From Nocardia mexicana NBRC 108244 (GTDB taxonomy: Bacteria; Actinomycetota; Actinomycetes; Mycobacteriales; Mycobacteriaceae), in assembly GCF_001613165.1 (NCBI RefSeq), contig NZ_BDBV01000045.1, forward strand, positions 1-64,000: a stretch of 64,000 nt of DNA, given 5' to 3'. Positions within the stretch are counted from its first letter, which is position 1. Each line of letters starts with the position of its first letter. Position numbers and translations under genes: made by a program. Below the pieces are notes generated by a model that was not told the origin of the DNA, searched no databases, and saw only the letters and a list, made by a program, of their open reading frames with translations. Shown here piece by piece: positions 16,819 through 25,671 of the stretch.

Positions 16819-17688
16819 TCAGCGGCACCGGGTTGCCGTGGTGGGTCCGCGCCAGCGTCGCGGGGGCAGGCCGTGGACGCGACGGAACAGTCGGGCGAAG
16901 TACCCGGCATCGGAAATTCCTACGCGCCGGGCGATTTCGGCGACGGGCAGATCGGTCTCGGCGAGCAGGCGGCGGGCCTCGGCCATGCGGCGCTCGATAA
17001 TCCAGTCCTGCACGGTGCGGCCGGTGCGGCGGCGGACCACGGTGGTCAGGTGGCCCGGCGTCAGTCCGACCGCTCCGGCCACGTCGCGCAGCGACAGCGG
17101 CTGCCCGTGGCGTTCGTCGATCACCTCGAAGACCTCCGCCAGTAATGGTTCGCCGCTGCGGCGAAGATTTCCCACCACATCCGCAGCCAGCCGTGCCAGG
17201 TCGATGAGCAGGAGCGTCACGTGCGCCGAGACCGCCTGCCGGTATCCGTCGCGCCGGTCGGCGAGTTCGGTTTCGATGGCCGCGATGATGGCGCCCCACA
17301 GCGTGACGCTGTCCGGCGGCATCGCCAGCTCCAGCACTCCGCTCGTGCGCTCGTGCAGAAACGGGAACAGCAGCGGGTGTGAGCGCCACGCGGGCCACGG
17401 CGTCCGACCCTCGCCACCGAGCGCCGCCGGGTCGAAGAAGACACCGACGCCACCTTCGACTATCCGGACGGAGGCGACGTCGACGACCTGTCCGGCACCG
17501 ATCACGAATACCGCCCCGGCCTCGGCGACGAACCACAGCGCCGGAAATTCGTGGATGTGCGGACGAATTTCGACCTGCATGTGCCGATCGAAACGAAGGA
17601 TCGACACCGGCGGCGTCACCCCGTCGGCTCGGTAGTCGAACACCGGCACGCCCCGTCGGTGGCGCACCATCCGCGTGACTTCTCCCAT
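16819..17688 (-). CDS. AraC family transcriptional regulator
   Basis: 289 residues: an N-terminal cupin-like sensing domain (HIHEFPALWFVAEAGAVFVI) and a C-terminal AraC double helix-turn-helix. The latter includes LSLRDVAGAVGLTPGHLTTV and VAEIARRVGISDAGYFARLF with the closing FRRVHGLPPRRWR. It is divergent from a methyltransferase with ~65 bp between starts and upstream of an NmrA-type gene on its own strand. The effector cannot be deduced. Confidence 0.85.
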   Translation of the reverse strand: MGEVTRMVRHRRGVPVFDYRADGVTPPVSILRFDRHMQVEIRPHIHEFPALWFVAEAGAVFVIGAGQVVDVASVRIVEGGVGVFFDPAALGGEGRTPWPAWRSHPLLFPFLHERTSGVLELAMPPDSVTLWGAIIAAIETELADRRDGYRQAVSAHVTLLLIDLARLAADVVGNLRRSGEPLLAEVFEVIDERHGQPLSLRDVAGAVGLTPGHLTTVVRRRTGRTVQDWIIERRMAEARRLLAETDLPVAEIARRVGISDAGYFARLFRRVHGLPPRRWRGPTTATRCR

Positions 17689-17752
17689 CTACCGAAGATA
17701 GTCCTGTTTCTGCCGACAATCACCCGACTACGGTGGGACGACGCAGATCACC

Positions 17753-18439
17753 ATGGAGAATATGACCGAACATCGTCCACATTCCGTCACACACGCCATG
17801 GGAAACCGGCACGACTACCTGCCCGCGGCCGGCCGCGACGGCCTGCTGCCCGTCTACGACCTGATGAGCCGCGCATTCGGGGCACCCGGGCTGCACAAAC
17901 GGCTGATCGTGCAGGCCGAACTCCGCGACGACCACAGAATCCTCGAAGTCGGGTGCGGCACGGGCAATCTCACGCTGCGGGCGAAACGCACGCGGCCGGG
18001 CGCCGAGGTGATCGGTGCCGATCCCGATCCCCGCGCCCTCGCCCGCGCCGAGCGAAAAGTGCACGGGCTGCGTGGGATTCGCTTCGAGCACGCCTATGTA
18101 CAACAGCTCCCCCACGAAGACCGAGAGTTCGACCGGGTGCTGTCGTCGCTGATGTTCCATCACCTCGACGCCGACGCCAAGACGGCGATGGCCGCCGAGG
18201 TGCTACGGGTGCTGCGTCCCGGCGGGCGGCTGCACCTGGCAGACGTGGGCGGGCCGATGACCCCGGCCGACGGTCCGGCGGCGCGACTCATGTTGCGTAC
18301 CGGCCACATCGACGACAATCTCGGCGACGCGATCCCCCGGCTGCTGCGCGAGGCGGGCCTCGACTGCACGGTGGTCGCCTCCCACCGGCACCGCCGCCTG
18401 GGCCGCGTCACGTACTACCGTGCCACCCGCCCGGAGTGA
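17753..18439 (+). CDS. Class I SAM-dependent methyltransferase
   Basis: 228 residues from the ATG at 17753; an ATG three codons later (17762) is a possible start. RILEVGCGTGNLTLRAKR is motif I, EVIGADPDP ends the second strand, and LRPGGRLHLADVGGP is the post-motif region of class I methyltransferases. The substrate is unknown. It is divergent from the AraC regulator, which may control it. A copy of the dispersed repeat lies between its end and the convergent TetR gene. Confidence 0.8.
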   Translation: MENMTEHRPHSVTHAMGNRHDYLPAAGRDGLLPVYDLMSRAFGAPGLHKRLIVQAELRDDHRILEVGCGTGNLTLRAKRTRPGAEVIGADPDPRALARAERKVHGLRGIRFEHAYVQQLPHEDREFDRVLSSLMFHHLDADAKTAMAAEVLRVLRPGGRLHLADVGGPMTPADGPAARLMLRTGHIDDNLGDAIPRLLREAGLDCTVVASHRHRRLGRVTYYRATRPE

Positions 18440-18460
18440 ATCAGAGCCCCGCCCTCCAGT

Positions 18461-18545
18461 CCCGGCGAAAAGCGCGCCGGGAATGCGAGAAAGTACGCGC
18501 GCTGGGAATGCGAGAAAGTACGCGCGCCGGGAATGCGAGGAGGGA
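18461..18545. repeat. Dispersed repeat, copy b, with tandem tail
   Basis: A half-element (CCCGGCGAAAAGCGCGCCGG then GAATGCGAG) followed by two more ~25-bp tail units of GCGCGCTGGGAATGCGAGAA type. It fills the gap between two convergent genes. The opposite palindrome arm is degraded or missing. Confidence 0.8.
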
Positions 18546-18553
18546 CGGCCGTG

Positions 18554-19117
18554 CTATTTGTCGGTGTACTGGCCGACGAGGGCGGACATCTGTTCACCCA
18601 CCCGTTCGAGGGGGGCGACCGAGCGGGTGGCCAGCGACATCACCACTGCGCCCTCGATCGCGGCGACGATCGTGGTCGCCAGCGACAGCGCGCGATCGGG
18701 GGCGACCTGCTCGGCGCGCAATCGCTCGGCGAGGATCTGCTCCCAGTCGGTGAAGGTCTCCCCCGCCGCATCCGCCGCATCCGATGCCTCCGCGCGACCC
18801 AGCGCCGCCGCCACAATCGGGCAACCGGCCGTGAAATCGCTGGTCAGCAGGGCCTCACGCCACATCGACGGAAATGCGGCCACGCAGGAGGCCAGGTCGG
18901 CGCCCGCCGTGAGGGTGCGAATCATCGCGCTCGCCGCCTGTCCGGCGCTGCGAGTGGCCGCGGCGACCATTTCGGCCTTGCCGTCGGGGAAGTTCAGATA
19001 CACCGAGCGCCGCGAGATACCACTGTGCGCGAGCAGCTGCGCGATGCCCGTGCCCGCGACGCCGTTGCGGCGCATGAGATCGACGGTGCTGTCGATCAGC
19101 CGCTCCCGAGCCCCCAT
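18554..19117 (-). CDS. TetR family transcriptional repressor
   Basis: 187 residues. The N-terminal helix-turn-helix is VAGTGIAQLLAHSGISRRSV followed by YLNFPDGKAEM, the standard TetR pattern ending in the Y-x-x-F/H-F-x-x-K signature. The C-terminal part (EGAVVMSLATRSVAPLERVG) is the ligand and dimer domain of the TetR_C-type members. It is divergent from the OYE-DDN fusion gene, and two copies of ACCGATCGGT lie between them, so it probably represses both genes. Confidence 0.9.
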   Translation of the reverse strand: MGARERLIDSTVDLMRRNGVAGTGIAQLLAHSGISRRSVYLNFPDGKAEMVAAATRSAGQAASAMIRTLTAGADLASCVAAFPSMWREALLTSDFTAGCPIVAAALGRAEASDAADAAGETFTDWEQILAERLRAEQVAPDRALSLATTIVAAIEGAVVMSLATRSVAPLERVGEQMSALVGQYTDK

Positions 19118-19160
19118 GATGCATCCCTCCTTCCGGTTCGGGTCCAGCCTACCTTGCCCT

Positions 19161-19203
19161 AGACCGATCGGTATACTAGCCTCCAGCTAAACCGATCGGT
19201 TTA
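19161..19203. promoter_or_regulatory. Twin TetR operator candidates
   Basis: ACCGATCGGT occurs at 19163-19172 and 19191-19200, 28 bp apart centre to centre. The right copy extends to the perfect 16-bp palindrome TAAACCGATCGGTTTA (19188-19203). TATACT at 19172-19177, between them, may be a -10 element. The site lies midway between the TetR and oxidoreductase start codons. Confidence 0.75.
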
Positions 19204-19224
19204 CTGCGACGGAGGAGCATCACG

Positions 19225-20961
19225 ATGGCGAGCCTGCACGACCCACTGTCCCTGCCCTGCGGTCGGGTATTGCCGAACCGGATCATGAAGTCGGCGCTCA
19301 GCGAGGGCCTGGGCGCGGCCGACCTGGGGCCGGACGAGCGGCTGCAGCGGTTGTACCGGCGGTGGGGTGCGGGCGGCTTCGGCCTGATCGTCACCGGCAA
19401 TGTGATGATCGACCACACCCAGCTCGGCGAGCCCGGCAATGTCGCCATCGAGGACGAGCGGCACCTGGACCGGCTGACCCGATGGGCGAAGGCCGCCAAG
19501 GACGGCGGCACCCCGGTTTGGATGCAGCTGAACCACCCCGGGCGGCAGGCCAATCCGCTGGCCACGCGGCGTCGCCCGGTGGCGCCGTCGGCGATCGCGC
19601 CCGATATCCCGGGCCTGCCTGCGCCCCGCGCTCTGACCGAGTCCGAGATCGCCGACCTCATCACGCGTTTCGCCACCGCCGCCCGGGTCGCCGAGGCCGC
19701 GGGATTCGACGGCGTGCAGATCCACGGTGCGCACGGCTATCTGGTCTCGCAGTTCCTGTCGCCGCGGTCGAATCAGCGCACCGACGGCTGGGGCGGCGAC
19801 CCGGAGCGGCGCCGCAGATTCGTGATCGCGATCGTGCGGGCGATCCGCGGCGCGGTGAGCCCGGGATTCGCGGTGGGCATCAAGCTCAATTCCGCCGACT
19901 TTCAGCGCGGCGGATTCACCGAGGACGAATCGCGCGCGGTGATCGAGGCGCTGTCGGCGGAGCAGCTGGATCTGATCGAAATCAGCGGTGGGAGTTACGA
20001 ATCCCCCGCGATGATGGGTCGGCCGCGCACGGCCGCGGCGAGCACCCGGGCGCGGGAGGCGTACTTCCTGGAGTACGCCGAGACGGCGCGGCGCTCGGCG
20101 GGAGCGGTGCCGCTGGCGGTGACCGGCGGGTTCCGGTCGAGGTCGGCGATGGGCGAGGCCGTCACCTCGGGCGCCTGTGAGATGGTGGGAGTCGGGCGAC
20201 CCGCCGCCGTCATCCCTTCGGCGGCAAGCGATCTGCTCAGCGGCCGGACCGATGCGCTGCGGCCGCCGATCATCTCCCTCGGGCTGCGCGGGCGGCTGGC
20301 GACGAGCGCCGGCCTCAGGGCCTTCGACGGCGCCCTGGACCTGCAGTGGCACACCGACCAGCTGCACCGGCTCGGCGCCGGGAAGGATCCGGACCCGGCC
20401 CGCTCACCGTGGCTGACGGCGGCGACCATGGTGCGGCACCACGGATTCGAGGCGTTCCGGCCCAAGCGGAATGCCGGTGGGGCGGCCCGGGCGACGGGGG
20501 CGCGCAATGCGGACGCGCAGGCGCGCAAGTTCCGCATCGAGCGGACGGTCGGCCGCTACGTCGCCAACCCGGCCTTCCGGGCCCTGGATCGGCTCGGCGT
20601 GCGGTCGACCTTCGCCACCGAACTGGTGACCACCGGACGCAAGTCCGGGCAACCGCGCCGGGTGCCCGTATCCGTGCTGTTCGACGACGAGGGCGCGTGG
20701 ATCATCTGCCAGCACGGAATGCGTTCGGGCTGGGGCAACAACGTGCGCGCCAACCCGGAAGTCCGCCTGCGGCAAGGTGATCGGTGGCGCACCGGCACCG
20801 CCGAACTGCGCCCCGACGACGACGTGGTCGCCCGCGCCCGCGCCTTCGCCCCGCACCCCGCCCTGGCGCCCCTCACCGCCGCCACCTTCGCCACCCTCCA
20901 AACCACCCCGGTCTCCGTCCGAATCACCTTCACCGACAACAACTCCGCGGCAGCAAGCTAG
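19225..20961 (+). CDS. Fused OYE-type NADH:flavin oxidoreductase and DDN-type deazaflavin-dependent nitroreductase domain
   Basis: 578 residues. Residues ~1-370 form an Old Yellow Enzyme-type FMN TIM barrel: LPNRIMKSALSEGLG at the N-terminus, WMQLNHPGRQ, IHGAHGYLVSQFLSPRSNQR, and a late VGVGRPAAVIP phosphate-binding segment. After a linker, residues ~430-575 resemble the F420(H2)-dependent DDN/split-barrel family, with the diagnostic TTGRKSGQPRRVPVSVLFDD and WGNNVRANPEV. Such domains are normally separate proteins. The fusion suggests electron transfer or sequential reduction of an enone or quinone substrate by FMN and F420. The TetR repressor next door implies induction by the substrate. Both domains look intact. 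Confidence 0.85.
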   Translation: MASLHDPLSLPCGRVLPNRIMKSALSEGLGAADLGPDERLQRLYRRWGAGGFGLIVTGNVMIDHTQLGEPGNVAIEDERHLDRLTRWAKAAKDGGTPVWMQLNHPGRQANPLATRRRPVAPSAIAPDIPGLPAPRALTESEIADLITRFATAARVAEAAGFDGVQIHGAHGYLVSQFLSPRSNQRTDGWGGDPERRRRFVIAIVRAIRGAVSPGFAVGIKLNSADFQRGGFTEDESRAVIEALSAEQLDLIEISGGSYESPAMMGRPRTAAASTRAREAYFLEYAETARRSAGAVPLAVTGGFRSRSAMGEAVTSGACEMVGVGRPAAVIPSAASDLLSGRTDALRPPIISLGLRGRLATSAGLRAFDGALDLQWHTDQLHRLGAGKDPDPARSPWLTAATMVRHHGFEAFRPKRNAGGAARATGARNADAQARKFRIERTVGRYVANPAFRALDRLGVRSTFATELVTTGRKSGQPRRVPVSVLFDDEGAWIICQHGMRSGWGNNVRANPEVRLRQGDRWRTGTAELRPDDDVVARARAFAPHPALAPLTAATFATLQTTPVSVRITFTDNNSAAAS

Positions 20962-20982
20962 CGTCGCGACACCCTCCGCCTT

Positions 20983-21043
20983 CCGGCATGCTTTTGGCCG
21001 GAATCCAGTCGCACGGTGTAGATCCCGGCCAAAAGCGTACCGG
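20983..21043. repeat. Dispersed palindromic repeat, copy c
   Basis: Arms at 20983-21005 (CCGGCATGCTTTTGGCCGGA then ATC) and 21021-21043 (GATCCCGGCCAAAAGCGTAC then CGG) pair almost fully around a 15-nt spacer. It lies in the convergent gap between the OYE-DDN gene and the alcohol dehydrogenase, where the stem could act as a bidirectional terminator. Confidence 0.85.
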
Positions 21044-21120
21044 GACAATGAGTCACGGCGGGCCGTGAGAGTCACGGCGGGGCGCGCGGGTGGTGGCGGG
21101 CGTAAGAGTTCGGGCCTGGG

Positions 21121-22152
21121 TCAGAGGTGGGGGCGGACGAGGATCTGGATGTGGTCGTCGGGGTGGCGGAGGGAGTCGATGGCGCCTGCTACGCCGTCGA
21201 GGCCTACCTCGGCGGTGATGAGGGAGGCGGCGTCGAAGGTGCCCTCGGCTATGCGGTGCAGGGTGCGGGCGTACTCCTCGTGCGGGTAGACCATGCACAT
21301 CTGGAGCTGGATGTCCTTGTACAGGCCGACGATCGGGCGGATCACGTCATCGGTCATGACCGCGCCGATCTGCAGGATCCTGGTCTCCCGCGGCACTTTG
21401 TACATCAGGTCGTTGATCATGCCGGGGACCGCGGCACAGACCCACACGTGCAATCGCTGTCCGGGCGAGGCGAGTTCGCGCCACACCTCGATCGGGTCCT
21501 CCACCGCCGGGTCGACCACGCGGTGCGCACCCATGCGCAAGGCCGCCTCCCGCCGCAGTTTCGACGGTTCGGAGGCGACGATCGGCGCCACCCCGCGCTC
21601 GGCGAGCGCGGCCACGGCTCCCAGACCGACCGGGCCGCAGCCGATCACCACACCGGTGCCCTCCGGCCCGATACCGGTGCGGGCGACATTGCCGAATCCG
21701 ACGGCCAGCGGTTCGGTCAGCGCCGCGACGTGGGCGGGCACGTGTTTCGGGATCGGCTCCAACGCCATGGCCTGCAACACCATTCGCTCGCCGAACCCGC
21801 CGGGGAACTCGTTCGAGTATCCGACCCCGTGGATACCGCCCGTGGTGTCCACGGCCCACGGCAGTGCCACCACGTTCTGGCCCGGCACGTGCGGGGTGTC
21901 CGGCCCGGCAGCGATCACCCGGGCCGAAAGCTCGTGTCCCAGTATCAGATCCCGGCCCGGATCGAACAGGAACGTCGGCACGCCGCTGTCGCGGGAGGCC
22001 TGCAGGAACTCGTCGGTGTAGTCGAGGGCCTGCTTGTCCGAGCCGCAGATCCCGCAGGCTATCGTCTCGACCAGCACCTGCCCGGGGCCGGGCACCGGAT
22101 CCGGCACCTCGTCCACCACGAGGCGGCGATCGCGCATCACGACGGCACGCAT
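21121..22152 (-). CDS. Zinc-dependent alcohol dehydrogenase (MDR family)
   Basis: 343 residues from the ATG at 22152, which has a GGGGAGTGAGG binding site and starts 2 bp after the stop of the luciferase-like gene. IACGICGSDKQALDY holds the first zinc-ligand Cys, ILGHELSARVI the conserved GHE, and VVIGCGPVGLGAVAAL the NAD(P) site. The structural-zinc four-cysteine loop is not obvious, so it may lack that metal. It is last in the seven-gene steroid-type operon. It probably oxidises a hydroxyl group of a steroid or terpenoid intermediate; the substrate is inferred only from context. Confidence 0.8.
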   Translation of the reverse strand: MRAVVMRDRRLVVDEVPDPVPGPGQVLVETIACGICGSDKQALDYTDEFLQASRDSGVPTFLFDPGRDLILGHELSARVIAAGPDTPHVPGQNVVALPWAVDTTGGIHGVGYSNEFPGGFGERMVLQAMALEPIPKHVPAHVAALTEPLAVGFGNVARTGIGPEGTGVVIGCGPVGLGAVAALAERGVAPIVASEPSKLRREAALRMGAHRVVDPAVEDPIEVWRELASPGQRLHVWVCAAVPGMINDLMYKVPRETRILQIGAVMTDDVIRPIVGLYKDIQLQMCMVYPHEEYARTLHRIAEGTFDAASLITAEVGLDGVAGAIDSLRHPDDHIQILVRPHL

Positions 22153-22154
22153 CC

Positions 22155-23363
22155 TCACTCCCCTTTTGTCGGCCGCTCGGCCGAAGCCAGTGCCGCACCG
22201 TGCTTTTCGAACGCGGCCTGCACTCCCGCCCGCAGGCCGGTCATCAACCGTTCGCTGTTGGCGTTGGCCCAGTCGAGTGAGGCCGTCCGGTTCCGGTTGG
22301 CGCGGGTGAAGTGCGGGACGACGTGTTCGGCGAACAACCGCACCGACCGCCGGGTGGCCTCCGGGTCGGCGACGTTCAGCGCCAGAATCAGGAATGTGCC
22401 GAAGCCGCCGGACTTCTCGGCCAGCGCCTCGATGGCGGCGATCGCATCGTCCGGGGTGCCGATGGTGGCGCGGCCGAAGGCCGGGAAGCCAGGGCCGATC
22501 CACTGCTCCACGGCCGCCCGGGCGGTGCCACCCCACGGCATGTCCATACCGCTGAGCTTCTCGATGTAGTTCACCAGGTGCCCGATGCCCCACTCCGCCT
22601 CGCGCAGCGCCTGTTCCCGGGTTTCGGCGATGTGCAGCGGCGCGACGAGCCGCCACCTGCCGCGGTCGACGACGTGTCCGTTGTCGGCCATGGTCTGCTC
22701 GTAGACCTGCCAATTCGGCAGCAGGGCCTCGTATCCGCTGGGATCGGACGCCGCCAGCGACAGCAGGCCCGCCCCGTGCCGACCGGCCAGCACCGCCCCG
22801 GACGGCGAGATCGTGGACGCCACCGCCATCTCCAGGCCGTCCTGCTGATACGGCAGCAGTTGCAGGCGAGCGTCGTTCAGCTCGAACCAGTCCGTCTTGG
22901 CGGTCACCGTGTCGCCGCGCAGCAGCGGCACGATCACATCCATGGATTCGTGCATCATGTCGCGCTGGCGGGCCGGTGCGACGCCCATCATCGCCGCGTC
23001 GGAGGCGAGCTGGCCGGGGCCGACGCCCATCATCACCCGGCCCATGGTGAGGTGATCGAGCAGGGTCAGCCGATCGGCCAGCATCATCGGCTGGTGGTAC
23101 GGCAGCGAGTTGACGCCCGTGCCGAGCCGGACGCGCCGGGTGCGCTGCGCCGCCGCGGCGAGGAAAACCTCTGGGGCCGAGACGATTTCCAGGCCCGCGG
23201 AGTGGTGCTCGCCGATCCACGCCTCCTCGTAGCCGAGTTCGTCGGCCAGCTCCACCAGCGCCAGGTCGCGATGGATCTGCAGGGTCGGGTTGCCGTCCAG
23301 CGGGTGGTACGGCGCGATGAAGAATCCGAACCTGGTGGGTCCGGGGACGCTGGGCTGGGTCAT
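22155..23363 (-). CDS. Luciferase-like (LLM class) flavin-dependent monooxygenase
   Basis: 402 residues. The N-terminus (RFGFFIAPYHPLDGNPTLQI) and DELGYEEAWIGEHHSAGLEI are characteristic of bacterial-luciferase-like oxygenases, closest in my memory to limonene 1,2-monooxygenase and related FMNH2-dependent enzymes. LDHLTMGRVMMGVGPGQL follows. The flavin reductase encoded at 26930-27460 in the same operon could supply reduced flavin. A ribosome binding site AAGGAG precedes the ATG. It may carry out a Baeyer-Villiger or hydroxylation step on the operon substrate. Confidence 0.8.
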   Translation of the reverse strand: MTQPSVPGPTRFGFFIAPYHPLDGNPTLQIHRDLALVELADELGYEEAWIGEHHSAGLEIVSAPEVFLAAAAQRTRRVRLGTGVNSLPYHQPMMLADRLTLLDHLTMGRVMMGVGPGQLASDAAMMGVAPARQRDMMHESMDVIVPLLRGDTVTAKTDWFELNDARLQLLPYQQDGLEMAVASTISPSGAVLAGRHGAGLLSLAASDPSGYEALLPNWQVYEQTMADNGHVVDRGRWRLVAPLHIAETREQALREAEWGIGHLVNYIEKLSGMDMPWGGTARAAVEQWIGPGFPAFGRATIGTPDDAIAAIEALAEKSGGFGTFLILALNVADPEATRRSVRLFAEHVVPHFTRANRNRTASLDWANANSERLMTGLRAGVQAAFEKHGAALASAERPTKGE

Positions 23364-23403
23364 GATCGGCGCTCCTTTGCGGGTATTCAGTTGGCGGCGG
23401 CGG

Positions 23404-24282
23404 TCAGCCGCGGTTCCACTCGTGGCCCCAGTAGCTGTCCGCCGTCATCTCCTCGGCCACGTAGTCGTCGCCGACAAGCATTCCCTCGCAGCCGAATTCG
23501 AGATCCCAGCCGCCGGGTGTGCGGACGTAGAAGGAGATCATCTTGTCGTTGGTGTGCCGACCGAGGGTCGAGGAGAGGTGGTAGCCCGCCGCGGTCACCC
23601 GGTCCAGCGCCCGCCCGACGTCGTCGAGCCGGTCCACCTCGACCATGATGTGCACGATGCCCGGCCCCTCCGCCCGGGTGCCGGGGATCAGCGCGAGGCT
23701 GTGATGGCGCGGGTTGACGCCGAGGAACCGGATCCAGATCGGGTGGTCCGGCGGGCCCACCCGGAACGAGCCGCGGGCGTGGAAGTCCAGGACGTCGGTG
23801 TAGAACCGGCGGGCCGCTTCCAGATCGGGCACCGGCAGCACCACGTGCCCCAGGCCCAGCTTGCCGGTGACGAACCGGGCGCCGAACTTCGTCAGCACCG
23901 GGCTGTGGTCGAGCAGCGGCCCGTGGAACACCTCCACGGTGAACCCGGACGGGTCGGTGAAGCTGATGGCCTCCTCGACGTGGCGCTGCCCGGCCTCCGC
24001 GAGAGACAGTGCGGTAACCGCGATTCCGGCCTTCTCGAGCGTCTCGCGCACCAGTGCCAGCGATGCGGCGTCGGCGACCTGCCAGCCGACGGCCAGCACC
24101 TCGTCGCGCTCGCCCGGCACGAGTTCCAGGCGGTAGGTGTGCTCGTCGGTGCGCAGGTAGATCGAGTCCGGGTCGGGGCCGGACCCCTCGGCGAAGCCGA
24201 TGGTGTCGAAGGCGAACGTGCGCCAGGCATCGGCGTCGGCGATCCCGGCGCGCACGTAGCCGAGAGAACTGAAGGCGGGCAT
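23404..24282 (-). CDS. hsaC: Type I extradiol dioxygenase, HsaC/BphC-like
   Basis: 292 residues with two vicinal-oxygen-chelate modules. The C-terminal module carries the iron ligands in order: His in KLGLGHVVLPVPD, His in GIVHIMVEVD, Glu in WDLEFGCEG. NPRHHSLALIP and TLGRHTNDKMISFYVRTPGG match the active-site regions of HsaC, which cleaves the catechol 3,4-DHSA formed from ring A of steroids. Neighbouring kshA, kshB and hsaB homologues support a steroid rather than biphenyl substrate. A GAGGAG site precedes the ATG. Confidence 0.85.
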   Translation of the reverse strand: MPAFSSLGYVRAGIADADAWRTFAFDTIGFAEGSGPDPDSIYLRTDEHTYRLELVPGERDEVLAVGWQVADAASLALVRETLEKAGIAVTALSLAEAGQRHVEEAISFTDPSGFTVEVFHGPLLDHSPVLTKFGARFVTGKLGLGHVVLPVPDLEAARRFYTDVLDFHARGSFRVGPPDHPIWIRFLGVNPRHHSLALIPGTRAEGPGIVHIMVEVDRLDDVGRALDRVTAAGYHLSSTLGRHTNDKMISFYVRTPGGWDLEFGCEGMLVGDDYVAEEMTADSYWGHEWNRG

Positions 24283-24307
24283 GGTGACAACTCCTCGAAA
24301 TCGTGGA

Positions 24308-25384
24308 TCAGGAATAGGTGACGGAGACGTCGCCGCTCACCGGAATCGACTGGCAGGCGAGCACATACCCGTCGGCCATATCGGCCTCCTCCAGTACCTC
24401 GTTGCGCCGCATGCGCACCTCGCCGGAGACGACCCGGCACACGCACGCGCTGCAGGCACCCTCGCGGCAGGAGTACGGCGCCTCGAGCCCCTGGGACAGC
24501 AGCACATCCAGCAGGACCTGCTTCCTGGGCCAGTCGAACCGATGCCGCTCGCCGTCGAGTTCGACAGCGACGGTGGCAGTGTCGCCCCCGGGTGTCGAAT
24601 CCTCGGCGGCCGGATCATCCGGCTCGAACGGATTCCCCTGCAGCGACACGAACTTCTCGATGTGGACGTGCTTGCGGTCGACGCCGAGCACCGCCATCGC
24701 GGCACCGACGACGTCCATGAACGGGCCCGGACCGCAGACGAACACCTCACGGCCGCACCAGGGTCGGGTCAGCTCCGCGATCTGCTCGGCCGACGGCAAA
24801 CCCTGCACGCTCTCGAGCCAGTGCACCACGCGCAGGCGGCCGGGATGGGTGGCCGCCAGCCCGGCCAGCTCGCGGGCGAAGATGACCGACCGCTCGTCGC
24901 GGTTGGCGTAGACCAGGGTGCAGTGCCCCGCCCCCCGCGCCAGCACCGATTTCAGGATCGACAGCATGGGCGTGATCCCGGAACCGGCGGCGAACAGCAG
25001 CAGATCGGTATCCAGCGAGGCCGGAACGAACAGGCCCGCCGGTGGCAGCGCGTCAAGGCTCATTCCCTCGACCGCGTTGTCGCACAGCCAGTTCGAGCCG
25101 TAGCCGTCCCGCGTCCGCTTGACGGTGACCTGCAGCGGCCCGCCCTCGTGCGGCGCGCTCGACAGCGAGTAGCAACGGCTCACCGATCCGGTCCGGTCGC
25201 TCGGGATGCGCAGGGTCAGGAATTGCCCTGGCCGGTAGGCGAATCGGTCCGCATGCTCCGAATCGGGAGCGAGTACCAGCGACACCGCATCGGGCGTCTC
25301 GCGCACCACGCGAACGATCCGCACGGTGGCGATACCGGCACGCACCGGTTCCGCGACCGTTCCCATTCGATTCACCAGTTCCAT
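24308..25384 (-). CDS. kshB: Ferredoxin reductase component of 3-ketosteroid 9-alpha-hydroxylase
   Basis: 358 residues in the order FAD domain (RCYSLSSAPHE), NAD domain (FAAGSGITPMLSILKS, EVFVCGPGPFMDVV), then a C-terminal plant-type [2Fe-2S] ferredoxin domain with CREGACSACVC and a fourth Cys in VLACQSIP. This is the architecture of KshB, which passes electrons from NADH to the Rieske oxygenase KshA. Close relatives serve other Rieske enzymes, but the KshA-type gene in the same operon makes KshB the best call. Confidence 0.85.
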   Translation of the reverse strand: MELVNRMGTVAEPVRAGIATVRIVRVVRETPDAVSLVLAPDSEHADRFAYRPGQFLTLRIPSDRTGSVSRCYSLSSAPHEGGPLQVTVKRTRDGYGSNWLCDNAVEGMSLDALPPAGLFVPASLDTDLLLFAAGSGITPMLSILKSVLARGAGHCTLVYANRDERSVIFARELAGLAATHPGRLRVVHWLESVQGLPSAEQIAELTRPWCGREVFVCGPGPFMDVVGAAMAVLGVDRKHVHIEKFVSLQGNPFEPDDPAAEDSTPGGDTATVAVELDGERHRFDWPRKQVLLDVLLSQGLEAPYSCREGACSACVCRVVSGEVRMRRNEVLEEADMADGYVLACQSIPVSGDVSVTYS

Positions 25385-25408
25385 TCCTTTGCAATCACTT
25401 CCGGGCGT

Positions 25409-25660
25409 TCAGGTGTGCGCCAAGGTGCGGCCTCGGGTTCGCACGTCCTGCTCGCGGGAGCTGACGGGCAACTCCCCCGACCGCACGGCGGCGTCGATGC
25501 TCTCGCGGAGCGCGGGGCACGTATGCTCCCGCTCGCTCGCCGCGGCGAGGCCGGTGCACGCCGCCCGGGCCGCCGCGCTCCACTGCACGCTGGTGTGCTG
25601 CGGGCTGTACTTCTCCACGAGCACGCAGGTCCCGCAGCTACGGCACGAAACAGATTCCAT
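25409..25660 (-). CDS. Small cysteine-rich protein between kshA and kshB
   Basis: 83 residues from the ATG at 25660, 11 bp after the kshA stop; the stop is 24 bp before kshB. Five cysteines are present: C6, C9 and C12 in SCRSCGTC, then one in RAACTGL and one in EHTCPAL. The CxxCxxC cluster resembles an iron-sulfur or zinc knuckle, but the protein is too short for a normal ferredoxin and I do not recognise the family. Its place between oxygenase and reductase suggests a role in assembly of, or electron transfer to, the Rieske enzyme. Confidence 0.7.
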   Translation of the reverse strand: MESVSCRSCGTCVLVEKYSPQHTSVQWSAAARAACTGLAAASEREHTCPALRESIDAAVRSGELPVSSREQDVRTRGRTLAHT

Positions 25661-25671
25661 GACAGCTACTT

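Noticed and set aside
21121..23220. A single 699-residue minus-strand protein
   Set aside because: The upstream 356 residues are an out-of-frame reading of the luciferase-like gene. The real dehydrogenase starts at 22152 with a good ribosome binding site.
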